DNA from: JAGQWW01 sp041392845
GTDB taxonomy: Bacteria; Bacteroidota; Bacteroidia; Chitinophagales; Saprospiraceae
Assembly: GCA_041392845.1 (NCBI GenBank)
Contig: JAWKLG010000016.1
Location: 62,001-126,000 of the forward strand
Length of the DNA stretch: 64,000 bases
Direction: 5' to 3'
Below are positions 35,753 through 45,023 of the stretch, in pieces. The position numbers and the translations under genes were made by a program. The notes under the pieces were generated by a model that was given only the letters and a program-made list of their open reading frames with translations, did not search any database and was not told where the DNA came from. The first letter of the stretch is position 1; every line of letters begins with the position of its first letter.

Positions 35753-35938
35753 ATGTTAATTATTGAAGTAAAAGAGGGGGAGTCAATTGACCGCGCATTG
35801 AGGAGATACAAAAGAAAGTACCAACAAACAAAACTTCGTCAGGAGTTGAATCGTAGAAAAGAATTCAGAAAACCTTCTGTTATCAGAAGAAACGAAGTTT
35901 TAAAAGCGGAGTACATTCAGAAAAAATTCGAAAATTAA
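35753..35938 (+). CDS. rpsU: Ribosomal protein bS21
   Basis: A small basic protein of 61 residues of the 30S subunit. The start LIIEVKEGESIDRALRRYKRKY and the Arg/Lys-rich middle (ELNRRKEFRKPSVIRR) are characteristic. In Bacteroidia bS21 sits next to the anti-Shine-Dalgarno end of 16S rRNA, so its level is tied to initiation. Here it is monocistronic: a long pyrimidine-rich leader with a -7 box and hairpin precedes it, and a terminator starts 3 bp past the stop. Confidence 0.95.
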   Translation: MLIIEVKEGESIDRALRRYKRKYQQTKLRQELNRRKEFRKPSVIRRNEVLKAEYIQKKFEN

Positions 35939-35940
35939 TA

Positions 35941-35961
35941 AACTCTGCTTTCAGAGTTTTA
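35941..35961 (+). terminator. Terminator of rpsU
   Basis: AACTCTG and CAGAGTT pair across a short CTTT loop, followed by TTT. It begins right after the stop codon. Confidence 0.75.
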
Positions 35962-36001
35962 CCTTCGCAAACGAAATAGTTAAGATTTCAATTATAGGAA
36001 T

Positions 36002-36045
36002 ATGCGCTTTTGAACTTCGTTTCTGAAATTCAAAAGCGCATTTTC
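36002..36045 (+). terminator. Second hairpin between rpsU and the PorV-like gene
   Basis: ATGCGCTTTTGAA (36002-36014) pairs perfectly with TTCAAAAGCGCAT (36029-36041), followed by TTT. It may be a back-up terminator for rpsU or a leader structure of the downstream gene. Confidence 0.6.
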
Positions 36046-36070
36046 ACGACTACATCAATCTTACTCCCAC

Positions 36071-37162
36071 ATGTTTGCTAAACGCTACCTTCTTACCTTA
36101 GTTTTACTTGCTGGTTTCAGCTATTCCCTTTTCAGCCAAAAGTATAGCAATGAGTTTTTGTCCATCGGAGTTGGTGCCCGAGCACAAGCTATGGGTAATG
36201 CCGTCGTTGCCGGTGTAGACGATATCTATTCTACCTTTTGGAATCCGGCCGGTTTGGCCAGGATTGATGCTGAAACCGGACTTGAATTGGGTGCCATGCA
36301 CTCTGAATGGTTCGCAGGAGTGGGTAAATACGATTACCTGGGGGCTAGCATACCTGTAGGAAATTCAAACCGAAGATTGGGCTTGTCCTTGGTTCGTTTT
36401 GGCATTGATGGGATACCCAATACCTTGAGTTTGTATGAAAGTGACGGTTCCATCAATTATGACAATGTGGTGGAGTTCTCTGCAGCAGACTATGCCTTTT
36501 TTCTAAGCTACGCTCAACCTTTAAAAGTCAAAAAAGGTAGTTTATCTGTAGGTGGAAATGTAAAAGTAGTAAGAAGAATAATCGGTTCTTTCGCCAATTC
36601 TTGGGGATTTGGTCTTGATCTTGGAGCTCAATATCATCTGGGTAATTTCAAATTAGGATTTGTTGGTAAAGACATCACCAGTACCTTCAATGCCTGGAAA
36701 GTGAATTTCACTGAGGAAGAGAAACAGGTGTTGATTCAAACCGGAAACACACTTCCCGATATCAATTCAAGTGAGGTAACCAATCCTTCTTTTATTCTTG
36801 GAGCCGGATATCATTTTGGTTTTAAAAAGATAGGTTTTACGCCTGAGGTTAATTTGATCGCTACTACTGACGGAAGAAGAAACGTACTATTGCCGGGCGA
36901 CGGAATCAGTGCTGATTTGGGATTAGGTTTGGAAGTTGATTACAAAGACGCAGTTTTCTTGCGTGCCGGAGTCGACCAATTTCAAAAAGAAACCAATTTT
37001 GATGGTTCTGAATCTGTCCTGACTCGTCCGAGTTTGGGTATCGGATTAAAAATTGGCGTCTTCAGAGTAGATTATGCTTATACAGATTTGGGTGATTCAA
37101 GGAATACCTATTCTCACGTTATTTCCCTTGTTTTAAGTATGAAAAAGCGCGAAAATCAATAA
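36071..37162 (+). CDS. PorV/PorQ-family outer-membrane beta-barrel protein
   Basis: A protein of 363 residues with a signal peptide ending near SLFSQ, then the family hallmark SIGVGARAQAMGNAVVAGVDDIYSTFWNPAGLA. The remainder is barrel-like alternating strands ending in VISLVLSM. PorV-type barrels shuttle T9SS cargo from the translocon to the attachment complex, and the window encodes two T9SS cargo proteins. The C-terminus (KKRENQ) extends beyond the last strand. Its stop overlaps that of priA by 7 bp. Confidence 0.8.
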   Translation: MFAKRYLLTLVLLAGFSYSLFSQKYSNEFLSIGVGARAQAMGNAVVAGVDDIYSTFWNPAGLARIDAETGLELGAMHSEWFAGVGKYDYLGASIPVGNSNRRLGLSLVRFGIDGIPNTLSLYESDGSINYDNVVEFSAADYAFFLSYAQPLKVKKGSLSVGGNVKVVRRIIGSFANSWGFGLDLGAQYHLGNFKLGFVGKDITSTFNAWKVNFTEEEKQVLIQTGNTLPDINSSEVTNPSFILGAGYHFGFKKIGFTPEVNLIATTDGRRNVLLPGDGISADLGLGLEVDYKDAVFLRAGVDQFQKETNFDGSESVLTRPSLGIGLKIGVFRVDYAYTDLGDSRNTYSHVISLVLSMKKRENQ

Positions 37163-39642
37163 GGATCTACGTCCACATTGATGCGTATGGTTGAATAACC
37201 TCTTTCCTTGTGCATTTTGGAGCCGGCTTCCAGAATGGCTTCCTTTGCTGCTTTTAAAACATTGGCTTTGGGTTCAACTTTTAGCAACACATCCAAAAGA
37301 TAATAACCCCTAATTCTTCCCACAAAAGGGACTGCTGGGCCCTTCACTCTTTTTCCCAATTTATCTTTTAAAAAACTTGCAAAAATCTTTGCACCGTAAT
37401 TCAAAGTATCCGGTTTCTTGTGTTTGAGGGTAATGGTGATCAGCCTTGAAAAAGGAGGATATTCAAAAGCCTTCCTCTCCATTATTTCTCTATTAAAAAA
37501 GCCATGGAAATCATGCTCCATTACATCTTTCAAAATTGGGTGTGTGAGATTTCTTGCTTGTACCACCACCTTTCCCTGTTCGTTTTTTCGTCCGGCTCTT
37601 CCTGATACCTGGGCGATGAGTTGAAAAGCCCTTTCGCTGGCTCTAAAATCCGGGAACGACCATAATTGGTCGGCATTGATGACACCAACCAATTTTACAT
37701 TGTCAAAATCCAATCCTTTGGTGACCATTTGTGTACCGACCAGGATGTCCAGATTGTTGTTTTCAAAATCAGCAATGATTTTGCTGTGAGCATTTTTAGT
37801 ACGAACAGTATCCAAATCCATTCTGCCGATACGTGCATCCGGCAAGTAGATTTTTAATTCGTCTTCAATTTTTTCCGTACCAATGCCGGTTAGTTTCAGT
37901 TCATTGCTTCCGCATGCCGGGCAGTTTGCCGGAATATGCGATTGGTATCCACAATAATGACATTGCAGGTTGTTGTGGATTTTATGATAGGTCATGCTGA
38001 CATCGCAATGGATACATTCCTTATGCCAGTTACATTTTTCACATCGAACTGTGGGTGCATATCCTCTCCGGTTTTGAAAAAGAATGGCCTGTTCTTTTTT
38101 TTCTAAAATCTCTTTGAGATTCTCAATCAGGTAACTGGTAAAATGCGACTGCATTTTTCTTTCCTTCAGCTCTTTCCCAACATCAGCAATGTGAAGTTTG
38201 GGTAATTCCAGCCCTCCAAACCTTTCCTTCATTTCGACCAATCCATATTTTCCTTTCTTGGCATTGTAATAGGTCTCTACCGATGGTGTGGCGGTACCTA
38301 AAATAACCTTAGCTTCAAAAAGACCAGCTAAAAACACTGCAGCATCCCTTCCATTGTACCGTGGAGCCGGATCGTGTTGTTTGAAAGAACCATCGTGCTC
38401 TTCATCAATTACTATCCACTTTAATTTTTGAAAAGGTAGGAATAAGGCAGATCGGGCACCAAGGATAACCGGTTTTTGACCAGAGGCGACTTGTTTCCAA
38501 ATTTCAACTCTTTCATTGTGATTAAGTTTGGAATGATACACTGCCACCTTTTCTCCAAAGACGGCTTTGAGCCTTTGGATGATTTGGGTCGTCAATGCAA
38601 TCTCAGGAAGCAGGTACAAAACCTGATCATTGTTTTCAAGAGCTCTTTGAATGTATTCAATATAAATTCTTGTCTTTCCACTACCTGTAACTCCATGCAG
38701 CAAGACCACTTGTTTGTCCTCAAACTGTTGGTCGATTTCCTGAATCGCTTTGCTTTGTTGATTGCTCAGTTTCTGAGACAATTCAGTTTCTCCATCTTCT
38801 GTATCAATTCTACTCACTACCTGATCAACTACTTCCCAGATTTCCTTTTTCTCAATTCCTTTAATAACACTGCTGTCAACATCAGCTGCTTTGCAAAGTG
38901 CAGGTCTGGAAATTTCTTTTGATTTTTTGGAAAGTTGAATAAAGCCCATCAAAGCCCTGGTTTGCTTTTCAGAATTGGCGACCAGGTCAAAAGCTTCTGC
39001 CAACAATTCAGGCTGGGATTTAAACGGCTCCAGAAGTTTAATAACAGCAATAGTTTTGGGCTTGAATTTTTCCTTCATCTCAGATTTCAAATACACCAGT
39101 TTTTTGTCTAATAGTGTATTGATGATTCTGGAAACGGATTTAATGCCCAAAATTTTCTGTACATCTTCTACTGATATCTCATGCTGAATACTCAAGGCTT
39201 CGACAATTAAGTATTCATTGTCGGTAAGTCCTTCGATGTTGTTGTCAAAAAGTGGACTGATGACCAAGCGGGACTGACTTTCCAATTTTAGATGAGCTGG
39301 CAATGCTGCCTGCATAACTTCTCCCGGCGTGCAGACATAATAATCAGCCAGCCATTGCCAAAATTTCCATTGAATTTCAGAAATAACCGGTACGTCATCC
39401 AGTACCGAAAGAATCATCTTGACTCTTTGATCCTTAGGTTGATCATTGTGAATTCTGACTACAATACCGCTGTATAATTTGTTTTTTCCAAAAGAAACCT
39501 CAACCCTTCCACCGAAAATAATTTGGTTTATCAAATCCTCAGGTACGGCATAGGTGTAAACCATTGGTAAGGCCAGAGGCAATACAATGTCGACGAAAGT
39601 TTTGGTCGCCAGAACCGGATGGAATGAGGTTTGTGTAGACAT
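37156..39642 (-). CDS. priA: Primosomal replication protein N' (helicase PriA)
   Basis: Restarts stalled replication forks. The ATG at 39642 (MSTQTSFHPVLATKTFVDIVLP) gives 828 residues; the frame is open further but that region holds the degQ terminator. An N-terminal DNA-binding domain (GGRVEVSFGKNKLYSGIV) is followed by a helicase with Walker A LLHGVTGSGKT, Walker B IDEEH and later GTQMVTKGLDF motifs. The zinc-binding insert carries CEKCNWHKECIHC and CHYCGYQ...CPACG. All eight Cys are present. Confidence 0.94.
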   Translation of the reverse strand: MSTQTSFHPVLATKTFVDIVLPLALPMVYTYAVPEDLINQIIFGGRVEVSFGKNKLYSGIVVRIHNDQPKDQRVKMILSVLDDVPVISEIQWKFWQWLADYYVCTPGEVMQAALPAHLKLESQSRLVISPLFDNNIEGLTDNEYLIVEALSIQHEISVEDVQKILGIKSVSRIINTLLDKKLVYLKSEMKEKFKPKTIAVIKLLEPFKSQPELLAEAFDLVANSEKQTRALMGFIQLSKKSKEISRPALCKAADVDSSVIKGIEKKEIWEVVDQVVSRIDTEDGETELSQKLSNQQSKAIQEIDQQFEDKQVVLLHGVTGSGKTRIYIEYIQRALENNDQVLYLLPEIALTTQIIQRLKAVFGEKVAVYHSKLNHNERVEIWKQVASGQKPVILGARSALFLPFQKLKWIVIDEEHDGSFKQHDPAPRYNGRDAAVFLAGLFEAKVILGTATPSVETYYNAKKGKYGLVEMKERFGGLELPKLHIADVGKELKERKMQSHFTSYLIENLKEILEKKEQAILFQNRRGYAPTVRCEKCNWHKECIHCDVSMTYHKIHNNLQCHYCGYQSHIPANCPACGSNELKLTGIGTEKIEDELKIYLPDARIGRMDLDTVRTKNAHSKIIADFENNNLDILVGTQMVTKGLDFDNVKLVGVINADQLWSFPDFRASERAFQLIAQVSGRAGRKNEQGKVVVQARNLTHPILKDVMEHDFHGFFNREIMERKAFEYPPFSRLITITLKHKKPDTLNYGAKIFASFLKDKLGKRVKGPAVPFVGRIRGYYLLDVLLKVEPKANVLKAAKEAILEAGSKMHKERGYSTIRINVDVDPY

Positions 39643-39712
39643 AATTTTTGGCAATCGCTCAAAGATTGCAAACCTCTTTTGATTGGAAAAGTTTTGATGC
39701 AGGGAAAAGGGC

Positions 39713-39748
39713 AAAAAAAAACGTCTGCCTTGCAAAGCAAGACAGACG
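39713..39748 (-). terminator. Intrinsic terminator of the HtrA-like protease gene
   Basis: CGTCTGTCTTGC and GCAAGGCAGACG pair on the minus strand (one mismatch), followed by a run of nine T. It lies about 135 bp after the protease stop and before priA. Confidence 0.75.
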
Positions 39749-39882
39749 CATCAAAACAAAACGAAAAACCAACTTTAAACAAGTCTCTTTATTAGATGCT
39801 TATCTAACTGTATATTTTGCTTTAATGTTTCACGATTTTTGTTAATACCAATCGATATTAACTTTTCAAATATATCAAAAAT

Positions 39883-41025
39883 TTAGCCAGCTTTCAAGGT
39901 TACCGGTATCTCAATTTCTCTTCCTTTCCTCAAAACCTTGACATTTAGCCTATCTCCGACATTCGCACTTCCGATGGCTTCCTGCAATTCAGGAACAGAT
40001 TTGATGGTTCTACCTTGTACTCCTATGATGATGTCTTTTGGAAGCATTCCTGCGTATTCAGCTGAACCTCCTTTCGCCAATGCTTCAACTACTACTCCTT
40101 GAGAGATGCTTACTCCAAGCTCATTGGCGTATTCTGCATCCAATTCGCTGATGTTGACACCCAAATAAGGTCTTTCATAAGAACCATTTTTGATAATGTC
40201 ATCAACAATGCGAGTGGCGATATTGATTGGTATTGCAAAGGAATATCCTTCAAATACTCCTGTTCTGGTGGAAATGGCAGTGTTGATACCCAGAAGGCTA
40301 CCCTGTGCATCTACCAGCGCTCCACCACTATTTCCAGGGTTTACTGCAGCATCGGTTTGGATGAAAGATTCAATGGCATCATTTCCTTGAATGATATTGA
40401 TATCTCTTCCGGTTGCACTGATGATACCAGCGGTAACGGTTGAGGTTAAGTCAAATGGATTTCCTACTGCCAGAACCCATTGGCCAACTTTTGCTCTGTC
40501 CGAATCGGCAATTTTTAAAGTAGGAAGATTTTGGCCATCTATTTTAATTACTGCCAAATCTGCCTTTGGATAAGTTCCAACAACTTCTGCCTTAAATTCT
40601 CGGTTGTCGTTCATAACTACCTTGATTTCATCTGCAAAGTCTACTACGTGATTGTTGGTAATGATATATCCGTCAGGTGAGTAAATAACTCCGGAACCTG
40701 TTCCGGCTTTTGGGGTTGGACTTCCAAACCACCAGTCGTCACCAAAAAAATATTGAAATGGATTTCCTTGTTGTTGGTTATTGGCCGGGACTTTATTTTG
40801 AATAGAAGAAATGTGAACTACGGCCGGCATGGCTTTTTCTGCTGCTTCTGAAAAATCGAACATTACGCCCGACATGGAGGGAGAAGCGTTTACATTTCTT
40901 GCAAAAGTGGCAGTTGTTTCAGTTTGGGTTTCTGCGGTAGCATTATTATTGAAATAAAAATTGCCGGCAAGGACCAAAGCACCTCCGACTAAACCCGCGG
41001 CTAACAATGAAAAGAATTGTTTCAT
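39883..41025 (-). CDS. HtrA/DegP-type serine protease
   Basis: A periplasmic protease and chaperone of 380 residues. A signal helix (residues about 5-21) is followed by the trypsin-like domain, with the triad at H126 (NNHVVD), D156 (KADLAVI) and S233 (NPGNSGGAL). A single C-terminal PDZ domain begins near residue 290 (GVNISELDAEYANELGV, then GMLPKDIIIGVQG). One PDZ domain makes it DegS-like in layout, but the lack of a retained anchor and the region before the protease domain are equally compatible with other HtrA types. The upstream gap holds a period-8 repeat. Confidence 0.9.
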   Translation of the reverse strand: MKQFFSLLAAGLVGGALVLAGNFYFNNNATAETQTETTATFARNVNASPSMSGVMFDFSEAAEKAMPAVVHISSIQNKVPANNQQQGNPFQYFFGDDWWFGSPTPKAGTGSGVIYSPDGYIITNNHVVDFADEIKVVMNDNREFKAEVVGTYPKADLAVIKIDGQNLPTLKIADSDRAKVGQWVLAVGNPFDLTSTVTAGIISATGRDINIIQGNDAIESFIQTDAAVNPGNSGGALVDAQGSLLGINTAISTRTGVFEGYSFAIPINIATRIVDDIIKNGSYERPYLGVNISELDAEYANELGVSISQGVVVEALAKGGSAEYAGMLPKDIIIGVQGRTIKSVPELQEAIGSANVGDRLNVKVLRKGREIEIPVTLKAG

Positions 41026-41059
41026 TTTAATTCAGGTTTGTGATTTAACAGATAAGATC

Positions 41060-41099
41060 AATGTGTGAATGATTGAGTGTGTGAATGAGTGAATGTGTG
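41060..41099. repeat. Five-copy tandem repeat, period 8 (AATGTGTG type)
   Basis: Units AATGTGTG, AATGATTG, AGTGTGTG, AATGAGTG and AATGTGTG follow without interruption, 35 bp upstream of the protease ATG. Confidence 0.8.
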
Positions 41100-41275
41100 G
41101 AGGATTGGGTTGTAAGTACTTAATCTTTCAACTGATAATCCTCTTTTTTTGTTGAAAAACAACGGAAAAATAACGAAAAGTGGGGGAGTCGGTTTTTGAG
41201 CAAAAATCGTTTAACTACAAATTAACAGGAGAACTAAAAAATTTACGGTTTGGGGTTTATGAATTACGAAAGGGG

Positions 41276-41430
41276 GTGTTCGGTGTTCGCTATTCGCCAT
41301 TCGACGTTCGCTTTTCGTTTTTTAAAGCCTTCGTAAATCGTAAATCGTAAACCGTAAATTCTACAATACCTGGTTAATACTCTTCCAACCATGTTATCCA
41401 ACCATTAAAATGGGAGTGACTGCATCTAAA
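41276..41430. repeat. Composite repeat module, copy B (two heptamer arrays plus tail)
   Basis: Six exact-period units NNNTTCG (41276-41317), then GTAAATC/GTAAACC units (41332-41361), then a tail with ACCTGG, CTCTTCC, GTTAT, ATGGGAG and CATCTA. The order and spacing parallel copy A (10944-11082). It lies 3' of obgE, on the minus strand. Confidence 0.8.
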
Positions 41431-41461
41431 AGCCAATGGCCAACAGCCAAAAGCCAATGGT
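41431..41461. repeat. Heptamer array, AGCCAAT family
   Basis: Units AGCCAAT, GGCCAAC, AGCCAAA, AGCCAAT with an exact 7-base period. It directly follows composite module B. The same family occurs at 53121-53160. Confidence 0.8.
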
Positions 41462-41510
41462 TATAATAGATTGAAACGCAAAGGATCACAAAAGGAAAGC
41501 AATCCCAATC

Positions 41511-42503
41511 TTACCTATTCAGCATTTCCCAAATCTTATCTTTCAATTCCTGCAAACCTTGTTGAGCAACAGCAGAGATGAAAATCACATCTATACCTTT
41601 AGGAATTTCTGGTTTTAAAAGTTCTTTTAGTTCGTCGTCCACAAGATCTGACTTTGTGATGGCAAGCAGCCTGGGTTTGTCAAGCAATTCTTCGTTGTAT
41701 AATTCGAGTTCCTTTAAAAGAATTTGATATTCCTTTTTGATGCTTTGGGTGTCAGCAGGAATCATAAAAAGCAACATCGAATTTCTTTCGATGTGTCTCA
41801 GGAATCGTAATCCCAATCCTTTTCCTTCATTCGCTTTTTCAATAATTCCGGGAATATCGGCCATGACAAACGAACGGCCATTTCTATAGGATACTATGCC
41901 CAGGTTGGGAACCAGGGTTGTAAATGCATAATTGGCAATTTTTGGCTTGGCTGCAGTAATGGCAGATAATAAGGTTGATTTTCCTGCATTTGGAAATCCT
42001 ACCAAACCAACATCTGCCAAAACTTTCAATTCAAGGATTTTCCAGGACTCTATTCCTTCTTCTCCAGGTTGAGCGTATCTTGGAGCTTGATTGGTTGAAG
42101 ATTTAAAGTGGCTATTTCCCATTCCGCCTCTACCTCCCGGTACCAGGATTCTTTCTTCACCGTCTTTGGTGATTTCAAATTCAGTTTCACCGGTTTCGGC
42201 ATCTTTGGCTACCGTGCCTAAGGGAACTTCCAGGATGATGTCTTCGCCGTCTGCTCCGGTTTTGTTGTTGTCTCCTCCGTTTACGCCGTTGCCGGCCATT
42301 ACATGCTTCCGGTATTTTAGAGGAAGAAGGGTCCACATTTGGCTGTTGCCTCGCAGAATTACATGACCTCCTCTACCACCGTTTCCTCCATCGGGGCCAC
42401 CGTTAGGAATGTATTTAGCACGGTAAAAATGTGCAGAACCGGCCCCACCTTTACCAGAGCGACAACAAATTTTTACATAATCTACAAAGTTCTGTTCTGC
42501 CAT
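41511..42503 (-). CDS. obgE: Obg GTPase
   Basis: A 50S-associated GTPase involved in ribosome assembly and stress signalling, 330 residues. The glycine-rich N-terminal Obg fold (GGAGSAHFYRAKYIPNGGPDG to GGRGGMGNSHF) is followed by the G domain with GFPNAGKST, DIPG and TKSD motifs. The C-terminal OCT extension is absent, as in many Bacteroidota. pyk is the next gene upstream on the same strand, with a terminator in between. Confidence 0.94.
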   Translation of the reverse strand: MAEQNFVDYVKICCRSGKGGAGSAHFYRAKYIPNGGPDGGNGGRGGHVILRGNSQMWTLLPLKYRKHVMAGNGVNGGDNNKTGADGEDIILEVPLGTVAKDAETGETEFEITKDGEERILVPGGRGGMGNSHFKSSTNQAPRYAQPGEEGIESWKILELKVLADVGLVGFPNAGKSTLLSAITAAKPKIANYAFTTLVPNLGIVSYRNGRSFVMADIPGIIEKANEGKGLGLRFLRHIERNSMLLFMIPADTQSIKKEYQILLKELELYNEELLDKPRLLAITKSDLVDDELKELLKPEIPKGIDVIFISAVAQQGLQELKDKIWEMLNR

Positions 42504-42529
42504 TTTATACTTTTTATATCACAAACCAA

Positions 42530-42561
42530 AAAGGTGTAGATATGGTTTCATCTACACCTTT
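42530..42561 (-). terminator. Intrinsic terminator of pyk
   Basis: AAAGGTGTAGAT pairs perfectly with ATCTACACCTTT across an 8-nt loop. On the minus strand it is followed by TT. It lies between the pyk stop and the obgE start. Confidence 0.75.
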
Positions 42562-42612
42562 CAGGCTGCAAAAATACATTTATTGATTGGAAGCTCAGAC
42601 TAAATTAAGTTT

Positions 42613-44052
42613 TTAGTCTATTTCTGATACTTTCAACATATTGGTACGATGCCTTTTTTGTAAAGGCATGCTTCCGGTATTGATTACGATATCTCCTTTT
42701 TTTACAAACCCGTTTTCTTTCAAATATTCATTGATCTCAATCATACTGTTGTCAGTAGAAGTAAAACGGTCATAATAAAAGCATTGTACTCCCCAGACTA
42801 AATTCAAGGTAGCAAGCATATGAATTCTGTCTGAAAAGATATAAATATCTGTTTTGGGGCGGAAGCTTGAAACTCGAAAGGCTGTATACCCTGAACTGGT
42901 CACTCCGATAATTGCTTTTGCTTTCAAATCTTCTGCGGCAGTAGCAGCGATATTACAAACTACATCAGAATTAAAAGTTCTCGCCTTGCTATTGGTCTTT
43001 GGACGTTTGTCCTTGATGTCATATTTCTTTTCTGCCTCGGTGATAATTTTAGCCATTTGCCTTACTACTGTAACCGGATGATCACCAGTAGAGGTTTCAC
43101 CACTCAACATAAGGCAATCTGCTCCATCCATCACTGCGTTGGCAACGTCGGTTACCTCTGCTCTGGTAGGAAAAGGATTGGTGGTCATACTATCAAGCAT
43201 CTGAGTTGCTACGATTACCGGACGAGCATATTTCAAACACTTTTTAATGATGTCTTTTTGAACGATAGGTAGACGCTCCATAGGGACTTCAATTCCCAGG
43301 TCACCTCTAGCTACCATGATACCATTGGACTCCTTGATAATTTCTTTCAGATTAACCAGAGCCTCCGGCTTTTCTATTTTCGCAAGAATTTTTGCAGGAT
43401 GTCCTTTGGCATAAACCCTTCTTCTCAAATCTCTCAAATCTTCAGGCGATCTTACAAATGAAAGGGCGATCCAGTTGACAGGCTGGGTTAGAATGAATTC
43501 AAGATCTACCAGGTCTTTTTCAGTAAGACAGGGCAGTGATATTTTTGTATTCGGAAGATTAACTCCTTTTTTAGGTTTTAAAACTCCTCCGAAAAGTGTT
43601 TTTAGGGTTACTTTATCTTTTTTGTTGGTGGAAACGACTTGAAAAACCAATTTTCCATCATCTACCATTACCATTTCACCTTCCTGTACATCCTGAGCAA
43701 ATTGTGGATAGGACATGTAGACTCCACCTTCCTTGGTGCCAATCATTTTTTCATTGGTGAAAACTATTTCATCACCCTGGTCTAACTGGATTCCGCCGTC
43801 TTTCATGTCACCCACTCTTAGCTTTGGTCCCTGGAGGTCAGCCAGGATTCCGATGTGGGTTCCGTACTTGTCGTTGATGTATTGTACTCTATTGATGACA
43901 TCCTGGTGTTGCTTATGCGTTCCATGCGAGAAATTCAGGCGGAAGACATCTACGCCGGCTTTGACCAATGCCAGGAGGTTGTCATAAGAATCACAGGCGG
44001 GCCCTACGGTTGCCAGGATTTTTGTGTTTTGTTTACTTTCAATTTCAAGCAT
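42613..44052 (-). CDS. pyk: Pyruvate kinase
   Basis: Transfers phosphate from PEP to ADP, the last glycolytic step. The protein is 479 residues. Features are the N-terminal TKILATVGPA start with the potassium/ADP-site RLNFSHG, the B-domain insert, the catalytic IALSFVRS and AKIEKPEAL, and the MVARGDLGIEVP and ATQMLDSM motifs. The C-terminal allosteric domain is present. A -7 box lies 28 bp upstream and a terminator follows; it appears monocistronic. Confidence 0.95.
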   Translation of the reverse strand: MLEIESKQNTKILATVGPACDSYDNLLALVKAGVDVFRLNFSHGTHKQHQDVINRVQYINDKYGTHIGILADLQGPKLRVGDMKDGGIQLDQGDEIVFTNEKMIGTKEGGVYMSYPQFAQDVQEGEMVMVDDGKLVFQVVSTNKKDKVTLKTLFGGVLKPKKGVNLPNTKISLPCLTEKDLVDLEFILTQPVNWIALSFVRSPEDLRDLRRRVYAKGHPAKILAKIEKPEALVNLKEIIKESNGIMVARGDLGIEVPMERLPIVQKDIIKKCLKYARPVIVATQMLDSMTTNPFPTRAEVTDVANAVMDGADCLMLSGETSTGDHPVTVVRQMAKIITEAEKKYDIKDKRPKTNSKARTFNSDVVCNIAATAAEDLKAKAIIGVTSSGYTAFRVSSFRPKTDIYIFSDRIHMLATLNLVWGVQCFYYDRFTSTDNSMIEINEYLKENGFVKKGDIVINTGSMPLQKRHRTNMLKVSEID

Positions 44053-44079
44053 AGTTGCCTAAGGTTTGATAATTAGTGT

Positions 44080-44087
44080 CAAATGTA
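44080..44087 (-). promoter_or_regulatory. -7 box (TACATTTG) of pyk
   Basis: An exact TANNTTTG match on the minus strand, 27 bp before the pyk ATG. It predicts a leader of about 20 nt. Confidence 0.55.
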
Positions 44088-44204
44088 CATTAAACCCTCA
44101 AAGATACCGAGAAGAAAACGAAATTTTTGAATTTTTAGTAGTCTAAGGTAAAAGTAGTATTTTGCAATCAGAATTATTTTTTTGAAAACTAAAACACACA
44201 TTTC

Positions 44205-44906
44205 ATGAAAGTTTATGAAAAGCCTGCCTTTTCTATCAAGAATTGGGCAGAAGAAGATCGGCCGCGTGAGAAACTCCTTCTCAAAGGCAAAAGTCACCTT
44301 ACCGATGCAGAGTTAATGGCCATAATTCTAGGTACTGGTACCAAGGTTGAATCTGCAGTTGGCTTATCCAAAAGAGTGCTTAGCCATGTACACAATGACC
44401 TGAACGAATTAGGAAAAATGACTCCTTCCGAATTGATGAACATTAAAGGAATCGGACAGGCCAAGGCAGTGTCTATAATTGCAGCTTTAGAATTGGGGAG
44501 GCGCAGACAGATGGCTGATATTCGGGAAAAACCAAAGATTACCGGAAGTCTGGATGCCTACAAAATCATTGCTCCATTATTGTTGGATCTCCCCCACGAG
44601 GAATTTTGGATTCTATTACTCAACCGAGCCAATCGTGTCCTTGGAAAAGAGATGATAAGCAGGGGAGGAGTTACAGGAACTGTGGCAGATGCTAAGATTA
44701 TTTTCCGCAAGGCCCTGGAAGGAAAAGCCACTTCCATCATTCTTTTCCACAATCATCCCAGTGGAAACCTGCGACCCAGCCAGGCTGATATCGATCTGAC
44801 CAAAAAACTAAAAGAAGCAGGCAATAACCTCGAAATTTCGGTCCTTGATCATCTTATCATTGCAGAACGAGGATATTACAGCTTTGCTGATGAAGGGAGG
44901 ATCTAG
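44205..44906 (+). CDS. radC: RadC family JAB1/MPN-domain protein
   Basis: A protein of 233 residues. An N-terminal helix-hairpin-helix region (LMNIKGIGQAKAVSIIAALELG) is followed by the JAMM metalloprotease-like fold with HNHPSGNLRPSQADIDLTKKL (zinc His-x-His and Asp). The name comes from an old DNA-repair assignment that has not held up; the biochemical role remains unclear. Its stop codon TAG is the first bases of a nine-unit heptamer array. Confidence 0.9.
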   Translation: MKVYEKPAFSIKNWAEEDRPREKLLLKGKSHLTDAELMAIILGTGTKVESAVGLSKRVLSHVHNDLNELGKMTPSELMNIKGIGQAKAVSIIAALELGRRRQMADIREKPKITGSLDAYKIIAPLLLDLPHEEFWILLLNRANRVLGKEMISRGGVTGTVADAKIIFRKALEGKATSIILFHNHPSGNLRPSQADIDLTKKLKEAGNNLEISVLDHLIIAERGYYSFADEGRI

Positions 44907-44968
44907 GTGCTGGGTACTGGGTACTGGGTGCTGGGTACTGGGTGCTGGGTGCTGGGTTCTGGGTTCTG
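44906..44968. repeat. Nine-unit heptamer array GGTNCTG, starting at the radC stop
   Basis: Nine consecutive units GGTGCTG, GGTACTG or GGTTCTG with an exact 7-base period, the longest array in the window. The first G is the last base of the radC TAG. Confidence 0.92.
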
Positions 44969-45023
44969 GGGGTGAATTTGATTTAGTTCTGGGGCCGTTA
45001 TACCAATTTGTGACAACAAAAAA

